Assembly: GCF_000224065.1 (NCBI RefSeq)
Contig: NZ_AFWT01000007.1
Location: 62,001-126,000 of the forward strand
Source of the DNA: Thiorhodococcus drewsii AZ1
GTDB lineage: Bacteria > Pseudomonadota > Gammaproteobacteria > Chromatiales > Chromatiaceae
Reading direction: 5' to 3'
Length of the DNA stretch: 64,000 nt
Below the pieces are notes generated by a model that saw nothing but the letters and a program-made list of their open reading frames with translations, searched no databases and was not told where the DNA came from. Every line of letters begins with the position of its first letter. Positions within the stretch are counted from its first letter, which is position 1. This document shows positions 41,341-52,058 of this stretch, piece by piece. A program made the translations under genes and the position numbers.

Positions 41341-42213
41341 TCAATCCGAATCGGCGTAGCGGTCGAGTAAGGCGTCGTACGCGTCGAAACCGACCAGCTG
41401 ACGCAGTTCTGAGAAGCGTGTTCGGTTCGTCGGCGTGCGGCCCTGGGCGAGGTCGTCGAGTGCCGTCTGCATTGCCCGTACCGCGCAGCTCAGGAGTGTC
41501 AGCGGATAGGCGGCGATGCGATAGCCAAGCGCGTTCAGTCGCTCGGGCGGGAGCAGGGGGGTGATGCCGTCCTCCAGCATGTTGGCCATGCGGATGCCGG
41601 GGACCTGGTCGCAAAAACGGGCCATTTCCGTTTCATCGCGCGGTGCTTCGAGGAAGAGGACGTCGGCGCCCAGGTCGGCGAAGGCGTTGAGGCGCCAGAG
41701 CGCTTCGTCGAGGCCGAGCGCACTGCGGGCGTCGGTGCGGGCGACGATGACCAGATCGGCGCCGGCCTCGCGTGCATCGACCGCAGCCCGCATGCGGCGC
41801 AGCGCCTCGGCGCGCTCGACGACCTCCTTGACGCCGGTGTGACCGCAGCGTTTTGGGGCGACCTGATCCTCGATCATGATCCCGGCGAATCCTGCCGCCG
41901 CATACTGCTCCAGCGTGCGGCGCACATTGGCTGGATTGCCGTGACCGGTGTCGCCGTCGCCGATCACCGGGATATCGACGGCTTGGCAGATGTTGCGTCC
42001 CTGGTCGATCATCTCCGTGACCGAGATGAGTCCCGTGTCGGGCACGGCCAGGCGCGCGGCCGAGACCGCGAATCCGCTCATGAAGGTCAGGGGGAATCCT
42101 GCCTGCTCGACCAGTCGGGCGGAAAGTGCGTCGAAACAACAGGGCATGATCCGCAGACGGTCTTCGGCGAGGAGTGCGCGCAGCCGCTTGGCCTGGGTGT
42201 CTGTTTTGGGCAT
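41341..42213 (-). CDS. Isocitrate lyase/PEP mutase superfamily protein (PrpB-like)
   Basis: A 290-residue TIM-barrel lyase. Marks are FDALSARLVEQAGF, the metal site GDGDTGHGN, MIEDQVAPKRCGHTGVK (the KRCGH active loop) and ARTDAR. These fit 2-methylisocitrate lyase, oxaloacetate decarboxylase or carboxyphosphonate mutase-like enzymes. No methylcitrate genes are adjacent, so prpB is not assigned. It lies divergent from a small membrane protein. Confidence 0.85.
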   Translation of the reverse strand: MPKTDTQAKRLRALLAEDRLRIMPCCFDALSARLVEQAGFPLTFMSGFAVSAARLAVPDTGLISVTEMIDQGRNICQAVDIPVIGDGDTGHGNPANVRRTLEQYAAAGFAGIMIEDQVAPKRCGHTGVKEVVERAEALRRMRAAVDAREAGADLVIVARTDARSALGLDEALWRLNAFADLGADVLFLEAPRDETEMARFCDQVPGIRMANMLEDGITPLLPPERLNALGYRIAAYPLTLLSCAVRAMQTALDDLAQGRTPTNRTRFSELRQLVGFDAYDALLDRYADSD

Positions 42214-42347
42214 GACGCAGTCCTCTTGGCGGTTTGGAGATGTGGCCGCGGCCCTTCGCTTTGCGGCGTTTCTGAGTTCACGTCGAGCCCGCAAGGGGCG
42301 TGTGTTTGTCCACTCAAGATCGAGATTCTATCAACGAGGTTGAGCAC

Positions 42348-42776
42348 ATGGTCATACCCAATACCGCTCCAACTGTGAACCTCTGGATGCTGTGGTTCGC
42401 TCAGTTGGTCTCCGTCCTGTTGCTGACGGCTATCGCGCTCTACCTGCCTTCTCTGGATGTGGTCGAGTCCCTCCCCGAACTGCGGATGCCGATCTTGATC
42501 GCGGGTGGCGCGAGTGCTCTTGCGATTATCGTCATCGGTCGTCTTTTGGGACTCGGTCGGCGGCGTGACGTCCGGGTGCGCGAGATTCGGGGACTCACGG
42601 ACGGGACCCGCGATACCCCACCTTCGCTCGTGCGCTGGCTGATCCTATTTGCCCTGGCCGATCTGCCGGCGATACTGGGATTGGTGTTGGTCTTCGTCGG
42701 GGGCGAGTCCGGGCATGCGATTGTGCTCGGCGCCGCATCCTGCCTGATTCTGCTCCTGTATCGACCGACGGAATGA
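42348..42776 (+). CDS. Small four-helix membrane protein of unknown function
   Basis: A 142-residue protein with four predicted membrane helices (about 8-29, 42-62, 92-115 and 118-138) and a basic loop RRRDVRVREIRG between helices 2 and 3. The ATG at 42348 is preceded by GAGG at 42336-42339; an earlier in-frame start at 42300 is less well placed. I do not recognise the family. It is convergent with the DMT exporter. Confidence 0.7.
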   Translation: MVIPNTAPTVNLWMLWFAQLVSVLLLTAIALYLPSLDVVESLPELRMPILIAGGASALAIIVIGRLLGLGRRRDVRVREIRGLTDGTRDTPPSLVRWLILFALADLPAILGLVLVFVGGESGHAIVLGAASCLILLLYRPTE

Positions 42777-42811
42777 CGGGGCGGCAACGCGTGCCGCCCG
42801 GTTCGCGTGAC

Positions 42812-43696
42812 TTATGACTGGATCAGACGACGTTGCCAAGTCTCTCCCCATTCGAAGCAGGCCAGCCCAAAGAGGACCAGGGCGCTGCCGATCCAGGTGC
42901 TCGGCATCAGGACCTCGTCATTGAGCGTCTGGCCCAGCAGCAGTGCCAGCACGGGGGTGATGAGCGTGATGAGCGCGACTCGGTTGGCCTGGATGCGGTG
43001 CAGCACGAAGTAGTAGAGCACGAAGCCGATCGCCGAACCGAACACCGCCAGGTAGATGATGGCCCAGAAGGCGCGTGGGCTCAGCGTGGTCGGTGGCTGG
43101 CCGTCGAATAGCCACCAGGTCGCGACGAAGAGCGGCACGGCGATCAGCAGCGCTCCGGTCGTGGTCTCCAACGGGTGCAGCCGCGCGCCGATGCGCTTGA
43201 TCCAGACCGCGCTCGCCGAATGGATCAGCACCGAGATCAGTACGCCCGTGATGCCGAATATCGCCTGGGCGCCGAGCGTGATGCCTTGGTTCAGGATCAG
43301 CGTAAGTCCGGCGATGCCCAGTCCGATTCCGAGCAGCCGAGCCGGGGTGAGCGCGCGTTCTCCGAGCCAGAGTGCCGCCATCAGGGCCGTTGCTACCGGG
43401 TTTAGTCCGAACAGCACCGAGACCAGCCCGGACGGAATGAACTGCGACGCCCAGTAGACGCTGGTCATGGCGCCCCAGATGCCGAAGCCGGCGGCGGCAT
43501 AGGTGAGGCTCGCGTTCCGGTGCCAACGCATGCGGCGGCTCATGAGTGCGATCAGGACCAGACAGACGAAGACGCCGATCAGCATGCGCGCGGTGACGCC
43601 GAACAGGAATCCGCCGGATTCGCCGCTCCATTTGATCGCCAGTGGCGTGGTGGCCCAGATGAGCACCACGCCGATGAAGGCCGCCGGTACGGACAC
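42812..43696 (-). CDS. DMT superfamily exporter (EamA type)
   Basis: A 294-residue transporter with ten predicted helices in two EamA repeats (first repeat IGVVLIWATTPLAIKWS, second ISVLIHSASAVWIKR). The start is GTG at 43696, preceded by a very strong AGGAGG. A Rho-independent terminator ends just ahead of this ribosome site and a 28-codon ORF precedes it, so expression may be controlled by attenuation. EamA proteins export amino acids or other metabolites; the substrate is not known here. Confidence 0.9.
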   Translation of the reverse strand: MSVPAAFIGVVLIWATTPLAIKWSGESGGFLFGVTARMLIGVFVCLVLIALMSRRMRWHRNASLTYAAAGFGIWGAMTSVYWASQFIPSGLVSVLFGLNPVATALMAALWLGERALTPARLLGIGLGIAGLTLILNQGITLGAQAIFGITGVLISVLIHSASAVWIKRIGARLHPLETTTGALLIAVPLFVATWWLFDGQPPTTLSPRAFWAIIYLAVFGSAIGFVLYYFVLHRIQANRVALITLITPVLALLLGQTLNDEVLMPSTWIGSALVLFGLACFEWGETWQRRLIQS

Positions 43697-43720
43697 TTGA
43701 TACCTCCTGCAGGTGGTTGG

Positions 43721-43757
43721 GGAACGAAAAAGGCCGCGGGTTCGATGCCGCGGCCTT
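43721..43757 (-). terminator. Terminator or attenuator upstream of the DMT exporter
   Basis: On the minus strand a perfect 10-bp stem, AAGGCCGCGG and CCGCGGCCTT (43748-43757 with 43730-43739), with an 8-base loop is followed by further Ts. It ends about 25 bases before the exporter GTG and about 40 bases after a short ORF, which is the layout of a leader attenuator. Confidence 0.75.
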
Positions 43758-43795
43758 GGGGGAGAATCTGCTGAGCGCTCGGAAGGGGCTCTAGG

Positions 43796-43882
43796 TCACC
43801 AGGGCACGCGGAAACGACTGGGCCAGCGGCGGACGCGGCTCGGGACGTCGAGGTGGATGGGTTTGGGGAAGGGGTGACTCAT
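43796..43882 (-). CDS. Candidate 28-residue leader peptide
   Basis: A short ORF beginning MSHPFPKPIHLDVPS and ending RFRVPW, unusually rich in Pro (6), Arg and with two Trp. It is followed by a terminator and then by the DMT exporter. The Pro-rich opening recalls leader peptides that sense charged tRNA or ribosome stalling, but there is no run of one amino acid. The ribosome site is weak. It is separated from sucB by another hairpin, so it would need its own promoter; TTGTCA at 43912-43917 (minus strand) is a possible -35. It could also be an ordinary small protein gene or chance. Confidence 0.4.
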   Translation of the reverse strand: MSHPFPKPIHLDVPSRVRRWPSRFRVPW

Positions 43883-43939
43883 GATCCGAGTGTCACCGAA
43901 AAGGGCTGCGATGACAAGCGGTTCGATTCGGTATGGGGC

Positions 43940-43962
43940 GGGTGCCCGACATTGGGGCACCC
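43940..43962 (-). terminator. Hairpin after sucB
   Basis: A perfect 8-bp stem, GGGTGCCC (43940-43947) and GGGCACCC (43955-43962), with a 7-base loop lies directly after the sucB stop. No T-run follows, so termination may need Rho or may be partial. Confidence 0.5.
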
Positions 43963-43972
43963 GGGATCCGGA

Positions 43973-45204
<1,232 letters not shown>

Positions 45205-45208
<4 letters not shown>

Positions 45209-48078
45209 TGGGGCGGGATCCTTTTATTCATGCTCGGGTTGTAGCGGCCGCTCAGAGCTTCATCGATCAGGCACTCATGCTGTTCGATATGTGCGGCACG
45301 ATGTCCGACGGCCGGAGCCGCCGAGGCGGGACGACCGACGTAGTAGGGACGCTTTCCATCCTGGATGAGGGTATGGAAGCGGTGCTTGATCTGGTCCCAG
45401 GCCCCCTGGTTCTGGGGTTCTTCCTGGCACCAAACGATTTCCTCTGTGGCGGCGTACTGTTCGATGAAGGTGGCGAATTGCTCCTTCGGGAAGGGGTAGA
45501 GCTGTTCGATGCGCAGGATCGCCACGTTGGTCTGACCGCGCGCGCGACGTGCCTCCAGGAGATCGTAATAGACCTTGCCGCTACAGAAGATGAGCCGCTC
45601 GACACCGGCTGGATCGATGGGGTCGATCTCGGGCAGGATAGCCTGATACTGACCGCTGGTCAGCTCTTCCAGCGAAGAGACGGCGAGCCGGTGACGCAGC
45701 AGGCTCTTGGGCGTCATGACGATCAGCGGTTTGCGGTAGGGGCGGACGATCTGACGACGCAGCAGATGGAACATCTGCGCGGGCGTGGTTGGGACGCAGA
45801 CCTGGATGTTGTGATCGGCGCACAATTGCAGGAAGCGTTCGAGTCGCGCCGAGGAGTGCTCGGCGCCCTGGCCTTCGAGTCCGTGCGGCAGCAGCATGAC
45901 CAGCCCGCAGCACAGGCCCCATTTGGTGCCAGCGGAGGTGATGAACTGGTCGATGACGACCTGGGCGCCGTTGGCGAAGTCGCCGAACTGGGCCTCCCAG
46001 AGCGTGAGCGCGTGCGGCTCGGCGGTCGCGAATCCGTACTCGTAGCCAAGCACCGCCTCCTCGGAGAGGATGGAGTCGATGGCGATGAAGGCGCCCTGAT
46101 GCTCGCCCATGTGCTGCAGCGGGGTGTAGGAGTCGCCGCTCACCTGGTCGTGGGTCTTGGCGTGACGATGGAAGAAGGTGCCGCGTCCCACGTCCTGCCC
46201 GGAGAGTCGCACCGGGATGCCGGCATCGACCAGGCTGGCATAGGCCATATTCTCGGCGAAGCCCCAGTTGAGCAGCTGATCGCCATGGATCATCTTGCGC
46301 CGCTCGTCCCAGATCTTCTCCACGCGCGGATTGAGTTCGAAGCCCTCGGGCAGGCGCAGCATGCGCTCGGTGAGATCCTGTAGCTTTTCGATCGGCACTC
46401 CCGTATCCACGTCCTGGTCCCAGGTGGTGGCGCGGCAGAAAGACCAGTCGACCCGCGAGGCGTGGTCCAGGCCGCAGAGTACCGGGCGGGCGATGACGAC
46501 GCCTTGCTCGATCGAATCGCGATAGTCCTCGACGATGCCCTGTGCCTGCTCCTGGGTGATCAGGCCATCGGCGATCAGGCGTTCGGCGTAGACGGCGCGC
46601 TGGGTCGGATGTTGGCGGATCTTCTTGTACATCATCGGCTGGGTGACCGAGGGCTCGTCGGCCTCGTTGTGGCCGAGTCTGCGATAGCAGATGAGGTCGA
46701 TGATGACGTCTTTATGGAACTGGTTGCGGAAGTCGAGTGCGAGGCGGGTGACGAAGATGACCGCCTCGGGGTCGTCGCCGTTGACGTGGAAGACCGGCGC
46801 CTGGACCATCTTGGCGACGTCGGTGCAATAGGGTGTCGAGCGGGTGTCGAGCGGGTGGCTGGTGGTGAAGCCGATCTGGTTGTTGATGACGATGTGGACC
46901 GTGCCGCCGGTGGAGTAGCTGCGGGTTTGCGAGAGCTGTAGCGTCTCCATGACCACGCCCTGGCCGGCGAAGGCGGCGTCGCCGTGGATCAGGACCGGCA
47001 GCACCAGATCTCCGGTGTGGTCGCGCCAGCGGCGCTGGCGCGCACGCACCGAGCCCTCGATCACCGGATTGATGATCTCCAGGTGCGAGGGGTTGAAGCC
47101 GAGCACCAGATGGACGATCCCGCCGGGGGTCTCGACGTCGGTGGCGAAGCCCATGTGGTATTTGACGTCGCCGGCCATCTGACGCCAGTCCATCTTCACG
47201 CGTCCCTCGAACTCGTCGAAGATGTCGTGTGGCGGCTTGCCGAAGATGTTGGTCAGAACGTTGAGGCGGCCACGGTGGGCCATGCCGATGACGATCTCTT
47301 TCTGGCCCTTGCGTCCGGCGCGCTGGATGAGTTCGTCGAGCATCGGGATGAGCGCGTCGCCGCCCTCGAGCGAGAAACGCTTTTGGCCGACATAGCGTTG
47401 GTGCAAATACTTTTCGATGCCCTCGGCGGCGGTCAGCAGGGTCAGCAGCCAGCGGCGGTCGGCGGTGTCCAGCTCGGGCTTGGCGCGATAGCCCTCCAGG
47501 CGCTTCTGAATCCAGCGCTTCTCTTGGGTGTTGGTGATGTGCATGTACTCGGAGCCGACCGTGCCGCAGTAGGTCTCATCGACCATCGAGATGATCTCGT
47601 GCAGCGGCATGCGGTCGGGCGCGTAGAGCGAGCCGGTATGAAAGACCTGCTCCATGTCCTCGGTGCCGAGGTTGTGATAGGCCGGGTCGAGATCGGCGAT
47701 CTTTGGTGGTTGGCGCAGTTGGATCGGATCGATGTTCGCGACCTGGTGGCCACGGTAGCGGTAGCCGTTGATGAGGCTCAGAACCGCCGACTGTTTCTCT
47801 GCAGCGGCGGGCTCCAGGTGTGCGACGGACCGTGTGCGTGCGCGCGAGCGGCTTTCCTGGGCGAGCCGCAGGAAATTCTCGCGGACGGGTCCGTGGGGCG
47901 CCTCGGCACCGCTCGCCTCGTTGGCCGCTTCCTGGCGTATGCCGTCGAATCGCGCGCGCCATGCCAGATCGATGCTGTCGGGGTCGATCAGATAACGCTC
48001 ATAAAGATCTTCGATGAAATCCGCATTACCCCCATAGAGGGCGCCGGAATTCCTAAACAATTCCAGAATGGTGCTCAT
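45205..48078 (-). CDS. sucA: 2-oxoglutarate dehydrogenase E1 component
   Basis: Thiamine-diphosphate enzyme of 957 residues that decarboxylates 2-oxoglutarate and loads succinyl groups onto SucB. It opens with [24 protein letters not shown]. Family features are [13 protein letters not shown], the ThDP/metal segment [19 protein letters not shown] and the C-terminal [16 protein letters not shown]. The presence of E1 and E2 indicates a capacity for a full oxidative TCA cycle. sucA and sucB form one operon with a 4-base overlap. Confidence 0.97.
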
Positions 48079-48389
48079 GCTATGTATTGGTTTTCCTTTG
48101 GTGGATCTCGCCGGTAAGGCGTCGGTTTATAACATAATCTTACGATTTCTGGGCACGATGCCCCAATAGACCGGAGTGGGTAGAAGGCGCGCACAAGGGG
48201 ACGCTTTCCCGCATACTAGATATAAGGCGCGCGAGGCCGAAGTGGGAGCCTCGACCGCGTCTGGGCCTGTCGGTAGTTGTCTTCGCGATTTCTGCCGGCT
48301 CCAAGCACGCCCCTTCTGGATTTCGCCGAACCCGAGACCGTCCATGATCGAATCCGGTTCCAGATCCGCCTGCGAGCACGCGCTGGCAA
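48079..48389. other. Divergent region sucA / small protein
   Basis: A 311-base gap that should hold the sucAB promoter on the minus strand and the promoter of the small basic protein on the plus strand. TATAAA can be read on the minus strand near 48126-48131, but no -35 fits. No gene or repeat was identified here. Confidence 0.4.
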
Positions 48390-48614
48390 ATGGATAATAA
48401 AGACACCTCGGCCGAGGCCGACGAGCGCAAACGTCAGCGTATCCGCCTTGCTCGATTGGAGGCGGACATGGCCTATTTCCAGGCCCGTCTCGAATTGCTC
48501 GGCGAGCCAAACAGCAACAATCGCGCCGCACAGCGCAAGGTCTTCGGCCTGCTGCACAAGACGGTCGCGACCAAAATCCTCAAGGTCAAACGGCGTTTCG
48601 CCGAATTGAATTGA
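48390..48614 (+). CDS. Small basic helical protein of unknown function
   Basis: A 74-residue protein, highly charged and probably all helical (RQRIRLARLEADMAYFQARLEL), ending in a basic stretch KVKRRFAELN. The ATG at 48390 gives the complete ORF. No cysteine, signal or membrane segment is present. I do not recognise the family. A repeat-like element begins 10 bases after its stop. Confidence 0.6.
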   Translation: MDNKDTSAEADERKRQRIRLARLEADMAYFQARLELLGEPNSNNRAAQRKVFGLLHKTVATKILKVKRRFAELN

Positions 48615-48623
48615 GTGCCTTAT

Positions 48624-48659
48624 CTAGCTGCCGGCCTCCAGCTTTCAGCGGCCAGCTTT
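48624..48659. repeat. Single arm of a dispersed repeat
   Basis: The segment TAGCTGCCGGCCTCCAGCTT and the following TCAGCGGCCAGC share the words CCTCCAGC, CAGCTTTCAGC and GGCCAGCTTT with the inverted-repeat element next to bchE at 61358-61489. It looks like a solitary half copy. Confidence 0.5.
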
Positions 48660-48771
48660 TGGGGTCGGATAGCGGGTTATGGCGTGACGCCCGCTAGGTC
48701 TTAACCCTCTTTGAAACCCTTGGGAGAACACGAGCTTGAGGCTGCTCGCCGGCGGCCGGAGGCTTAAATTC

Positions 48772-49521
48772 ATGTGCACACTCGTCATCCTCAGACGTCC
48801 AAATCATTCCTGGCCACTCGTGGTCGCGGCCAATCGCGACGAGCATCGTGCGCGCCCGGCGCGCGAGCCCGCCCGCCACTGGCCGGATCGCCCCGAGACG
48901 CTCGCCGGTCTCGATCTGCTCGGGGGCGGTAGCTGGCTCGGGATCAACGACCATGGTCTGTTGGCCGCCGTCATGAATCGCGAAGGGACGCTCGGCCCTC
49001 TGGAGGGCAAGCGCTCGCGCGGTGAACTGGTACTGGAGGCGCTGGATCACGCAGAGGCGGAGGCGGCCGCCGAGGCGCTGGCCGATCTGCATCCCGACGC
49101 CTATCGCCCATTCAACCTGGTGGTCGCGGATCCGCGCTCGGCCTATTGGATCCGACATGACGGCGAGCGCGGGATCGAGGTGCATCCGATCGTTTCCGGG
49201 TTACACATGCTCAGTAGCACCGAGCTCGACGATGCGGCCCATCCACGCATCGCGGTCTACCAGGCGCGTTTCGCGGCCGCTGCGGTGCCGGATCCCGAAT
49301 CCGGGGATTGGGCCGAATGGCGGACCTTGCTGGGATCCAGAACGGGAGCCGAGCCTGGAAGACCGGAATCCGCCATGTGGCTGGAGGAGCGCGAGGATGG
49401 CTTCGGAACCCGCTCCAGCGCCTTGATCGCCGTGCCGGCCTATCCGGGTTTTCAGCGTCACATTGTGTGGTTGCACGCCGAGAGGTGGCCGGATAGTGAG
49501 GCGTTTTGCTCGGTCATGTGA
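48772..49521 (+). CDS. TANGO2/NRDE family protein
   Basis: A 249-residue protein with the NRDE signature: Cys at position 2 (MCTLVILRR), VAANRDE, and the W-RP-rich GGSWLGINDHGLLAAVMNRE. The second-position cysteine fits an N-terminal nucleophile if Met is removed. The ATG at 48772 is chosen because it places Cys2 correctly; a longer frame exists upstream. Homologues have been linked to heme or lipid trafficking. It precedes hemC by 74 bases, which makes a link to tetrapyrroles attractive but unproven. Confidence 0.87.
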   Translation: MCTLVILRRPNHSWPLVVAANRDEHRARPAREPARHWPDRPETLAGLDLLGGGSWLGINDHGLLAAVMNREGTLGPLEGKRSRGELVLEALDHAEAEAAAEALADLHPDAYRPFNLVVADPRSAYWIRHDGERGIEVHPIVSGLHMLSSTELDDAAHPRIAVYQARFAAAAVPDPESGDWAEWRTLLGSRTGAEPGRPESAMWLEEREDGFGTRSSALIAVPAYPGFQRHIVWLHAERWPDSEAFCSVM

Positions 49522-49595
49522 CACAATCTCGCCTCGCCAGCGCGTTAGCGCTGCGCAGAGGGCGTTTTTTTCTGAAGTGAGTTCCAGGATTCAAC

Positions 49596-50522
49596 ATGTC
49601 GAACAGCATTCGTATCGCCACCCGCAAATCCCCTCTGGCCATGTGGCAGGCCGAACACACCGCCGCACTCCTGAAGGCGCGCTATCCGGATCTCGAGATC
49701 GAGATCATCGGGATGACCACCAAGGGCGACAAGATCCTCGACGCGCCGCTGGCTAAGGTTGGTGGCAAGGGCCTGTTCGTCAAGGAGCTGGAGCAGGGGA
49801 TGTTGGACGGTGATGCCGATATCGCGGTGCACTCCATGAAAGACGTTCCGGTCGATTTCCCGGAAGGATTGCATCTCGCCGTCATCATGGACCGCGAGGA
49901 TCCGCGCGATGCCTTCGTATCCAACAACTACGAGGATCTTGATGCCTTGCCGCATGGGGCCTGCGTGGGTACGTCCAGTCTGCGTCGCCAGTGCCAGATC
50001 GCCGATCGGCGTCCGGATCTGCGCATCGAGCCGTTGCGCGGCAACGTCAATACCCGTCTGGCCAAGTTGGACGCAGGCGATTACGACGCCATCATCCTGG
50101 CTGCGGCCGGACTGGTGCGTCTCGGGTTCGAGGACCGCATCCGCAGCCGCATCGCGACCGATTTCAGTCTGCCGGCGATCGGTCAGGGTGCGATCGGCAT
50201 CGAGTGCCGCAGCGAGGACCCGCGCGTCAACGATCTGATCGCGCCGCTCCACCACCTCGACACCGCCGACCGGGTGCTGGCCGAGCGCGGTATGAACGCG
50301 CGTCTGAACGGCGGCTGCCAGGTTCCGATCGCCGGGCATGCGGTGCTCGACGGCGACCGTCTTCTCCTGCGCGGTCTGGTCGGCAGCCCGGACGGCAGCC
50401 GCATCCTGCGTGCCGAGCTGGAGGGGCCGCGCTCCGAGGCTGAATCCATCGGGACTCGCGTCGCCGACGATCTGCTGTCCCAGGGCGCCGATGAGATTCT
50501 GAGCGCCTTGATGGAGCATTGA
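49596..50522 (+). CDS. hemC: Porphobilinogen deaminase (hydroxymethylbilane synthase)
   Basis: Joins four porphobilinogens into hydroxymethylbilane. The 308-residue enzyme starts [17 protein letters not shown]. The active-site aspartate lies in the HSMKDVP loop, the family signature GTSSLRRQ is intact, and the dipyrromethane-bearing cysteine is in [12 protein letters not shown]. It feeds heme, bacteriochlorophyll and cobalamin. hemD starts immediately at the base after the stop. Confidence 0.97.
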   Translation: MSNSIRIATRKSPLAMWQAEHTAALLKARYPDLEIEIIGMTTKGDKILDAPLAKVGGKGLFVKELEQGMLDGDADIAVHSMKDVPVDFPEGLHLAVIMDREDPRDAFVSNNYEDLDALPHGACVGTSSLRRQCQIADRRPDLRIEPLRGNVNTRLAKLDAGDYDAIILAAAGLVRLGFEDRIRSRIATDFSLPAIGQGAIGIECRSEDPRVNDLIAPLHHLDTADRVLAERGMNARLNGGCQVPIAGHAVLDGDRLLLRGLVGSPDGSRILRAELEGPRSEAESIGTRVADDLLSQGADEILSALMEH

Positions 50523-51290
50523 ATGAACGCCCACTCTGATCTGGCAGGTCGCGGTGTATTGGTGACCCGTCCGGCGGGTCAGTCCGATGGACTCTGTCGT
50601 TTGATCGAGTCCGCCGGAGGGCGTGCGCTGCGCTTTCCGACCATCGACATCGAGCCGACACGGGACCCGGAGGCGGAGGCCCTGTTGGCCGAGTCCTGGG
50701 ATCTGATGTATTTCGTCAGCCGCAACGCGGTCGAGCAGGCGCTGGCGCTGGTTCCGGGTGGGACCTGGCCGAATGTGGCCCGTTTGGCTGCGGTCGGTCG
50801 CGGGACGGCGCTGGCGTTGGGCGCGGCCGGTCGTGCGCCGGATCTGGTGCCGAGTGATCGTTTCGAGAGCGAGGCGCTGCTGGAGATGCCCGAGCTTGCG
50901 CAGATGCGGGGCCGTCGTGTCCTCATCGTGCGCGGGGAGGGCGGGCGTGGGCTCTTTGCCAAGGCCATGGTCGAGCGCGGGGCGGAGGTGCGCTTTGCCG
51001 AGGTCTACCGACGGGTGCGTCCCACGGTGGATCCGACGCCGCTATTGGCCTCCTGGTCGCGGGATGTGGATCTGGTCATGGCGACCAGTGACGAGGTCCT
51101 GCTCAATCTCGCCGAGATGCTGGGTCCGGAGGGGCGCGATCCATTGATCGCGACGCCTCTGGTGGTGATCGCCGAGCGGACCCGTGAGACCGCCAAGCGG
51201 CTCGGGTTCGAGGTCGTGCAGGTCGCCGAGCGCGCCGAGGACGGTGCGATCCTGGACTCACTCAGCGAACTGGCCGCCGGACTTGGTTGA
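50523..51290 (+). CDS. hemD: Uroporphyrinogen-III synthase
   Basis: Closes hydroxymethylbilane with inversion of ring D. The 255-residue protein shows the weakly conserved HemD pattern: VLVTRPAGQSDGLCRLIESAGG, MYFVSRNAVEQAL, VAAVGRGTALAL and the central RVLIVRGEGGRGLFAKAMVERG. It directly abuts hemC, so translation is coupled. The 3' end overlaps the convergent lipoprotein gene by 33 bases. Full-length and not fused to other heme functions. Confidence 0.94.
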   Translation: MNAHSDLAGRGVLVTRPAGQSDGLCRLIESAGGRALRFPTIDIEPTRDPEAEALLAESWDLMYFVSRNAVEQALALVPGGTWPNVARLAAVGRGTALALGAAGRAPDLVPSDRFESEALLEMPELAQMRGRRVLIVRGEGGRGLFAKAMVERGAEVRFAEVYRRVRPTVDPTPLLASWSRDVDLVMATSDEVLLNLAEMLGPEGRDPLIATPLVVIAERTRETAKRLGFEVVQVAERAEDGAILDSLSELAAGLG

Positions 51291-51908
51291 GGCCGGCAGG
51301 AATCCGTCCGCTCCCATCCGAGAGACCAGTGTGGCGATGACCTCGCCGATGGTGGTCTCCTCTGAGTGGGGATCGAGTCGACGGGAGCGTCCGGACCAGA
51401 CCAGCCTTCCGCTCTCGGCGTCGTAGAGGTTGCTCTCCAGGCGCAGGGCGCGATAACCGGTGTAATAGTCGGGCGCGCAGACCTCACGGTAGGTGCGCTT
51501 GAAGTAATCCTTCAGGCTCGGATAGTGGTCGGGGATCACGCTCAGACGCGGGGGCGGCGTGCTCGACGCTGTCTCTTCGGCAATCAGATGGGACACGACG
51601 ACGCCTTTCGCGCCCGACATGCGGATAGCGCGCCGGACCCGGGTTATGTATCTGAGGCTCGAATTCTGGATCAGGTGATAGCTTGAGTGCGTATCGACGC
51701 CGCGTGATTCCAGCGCCGAGATGAAGTTGTCTTCCATGGCCTGTCGCACCTTGGCGCTGTTGGTCAGTCCGAACAGGACGAGGCTGCGGTAGGGTGTGGG
51801 GGGGCGAGAGGTATCGCTCCAGACCGAGTTGACCTGTCCGGTCGAACAGGACGCCATCGTGATCAGGATGAGCGTCCCGAGCGCCAGCGCGCGCAGGCTT
51901 GGAGCCAT
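51258..51908 (-). CDS. Predicted lipoprotein, DUF4136-like
   Basis: A 216-residue lipoprotein precursor: MAPSLRALALGTLILITMASC has a clear lipobox (TMASC). The mature part (VNSVWSDTS, RSLVLFGLTNSAKVRQAMEDNFISAL) resembles small envelope lipoproteins of the DUF4136 type, without certainty. The ATG at 51908 places the signal peptide correctly. The stop lies inside the end of hemD on the opposite strand (33-base overlap). Confidence 0.72.
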   Translation of the reverse strand: MAPSLRALALGTLILITMASCSTGQVNSVWSDTSRPPTPYRSLVLFGLTNSAKVRQAMEDNFISALESRGVDTHSSYHLIQNSSLRYITRVRRAIRMSGAKGVVVSHLIAEETASSTPPPRLSVIPDHYPSLKDYFKRTYREVCAPDYYTGYRALRLESNLYDAESGRLVWSGRSRRLDPHSEETTIGEVIATLVSRMGADGFLPASTKSGGQFAE

Positions 51909-52058
51909 GGATGGGTTCCTCTGAAACCACGGAGATTCTGATCGGACGTTGGATTTTGCCGGCACGATATCGGCGCGGCAAGGGCGCTCCATTGGCTGGA
52001 GTGCGCTCGTGGCTCGCGCCTTGAGCACATCCGCCAGGACTCAAGACGGGCACATACC

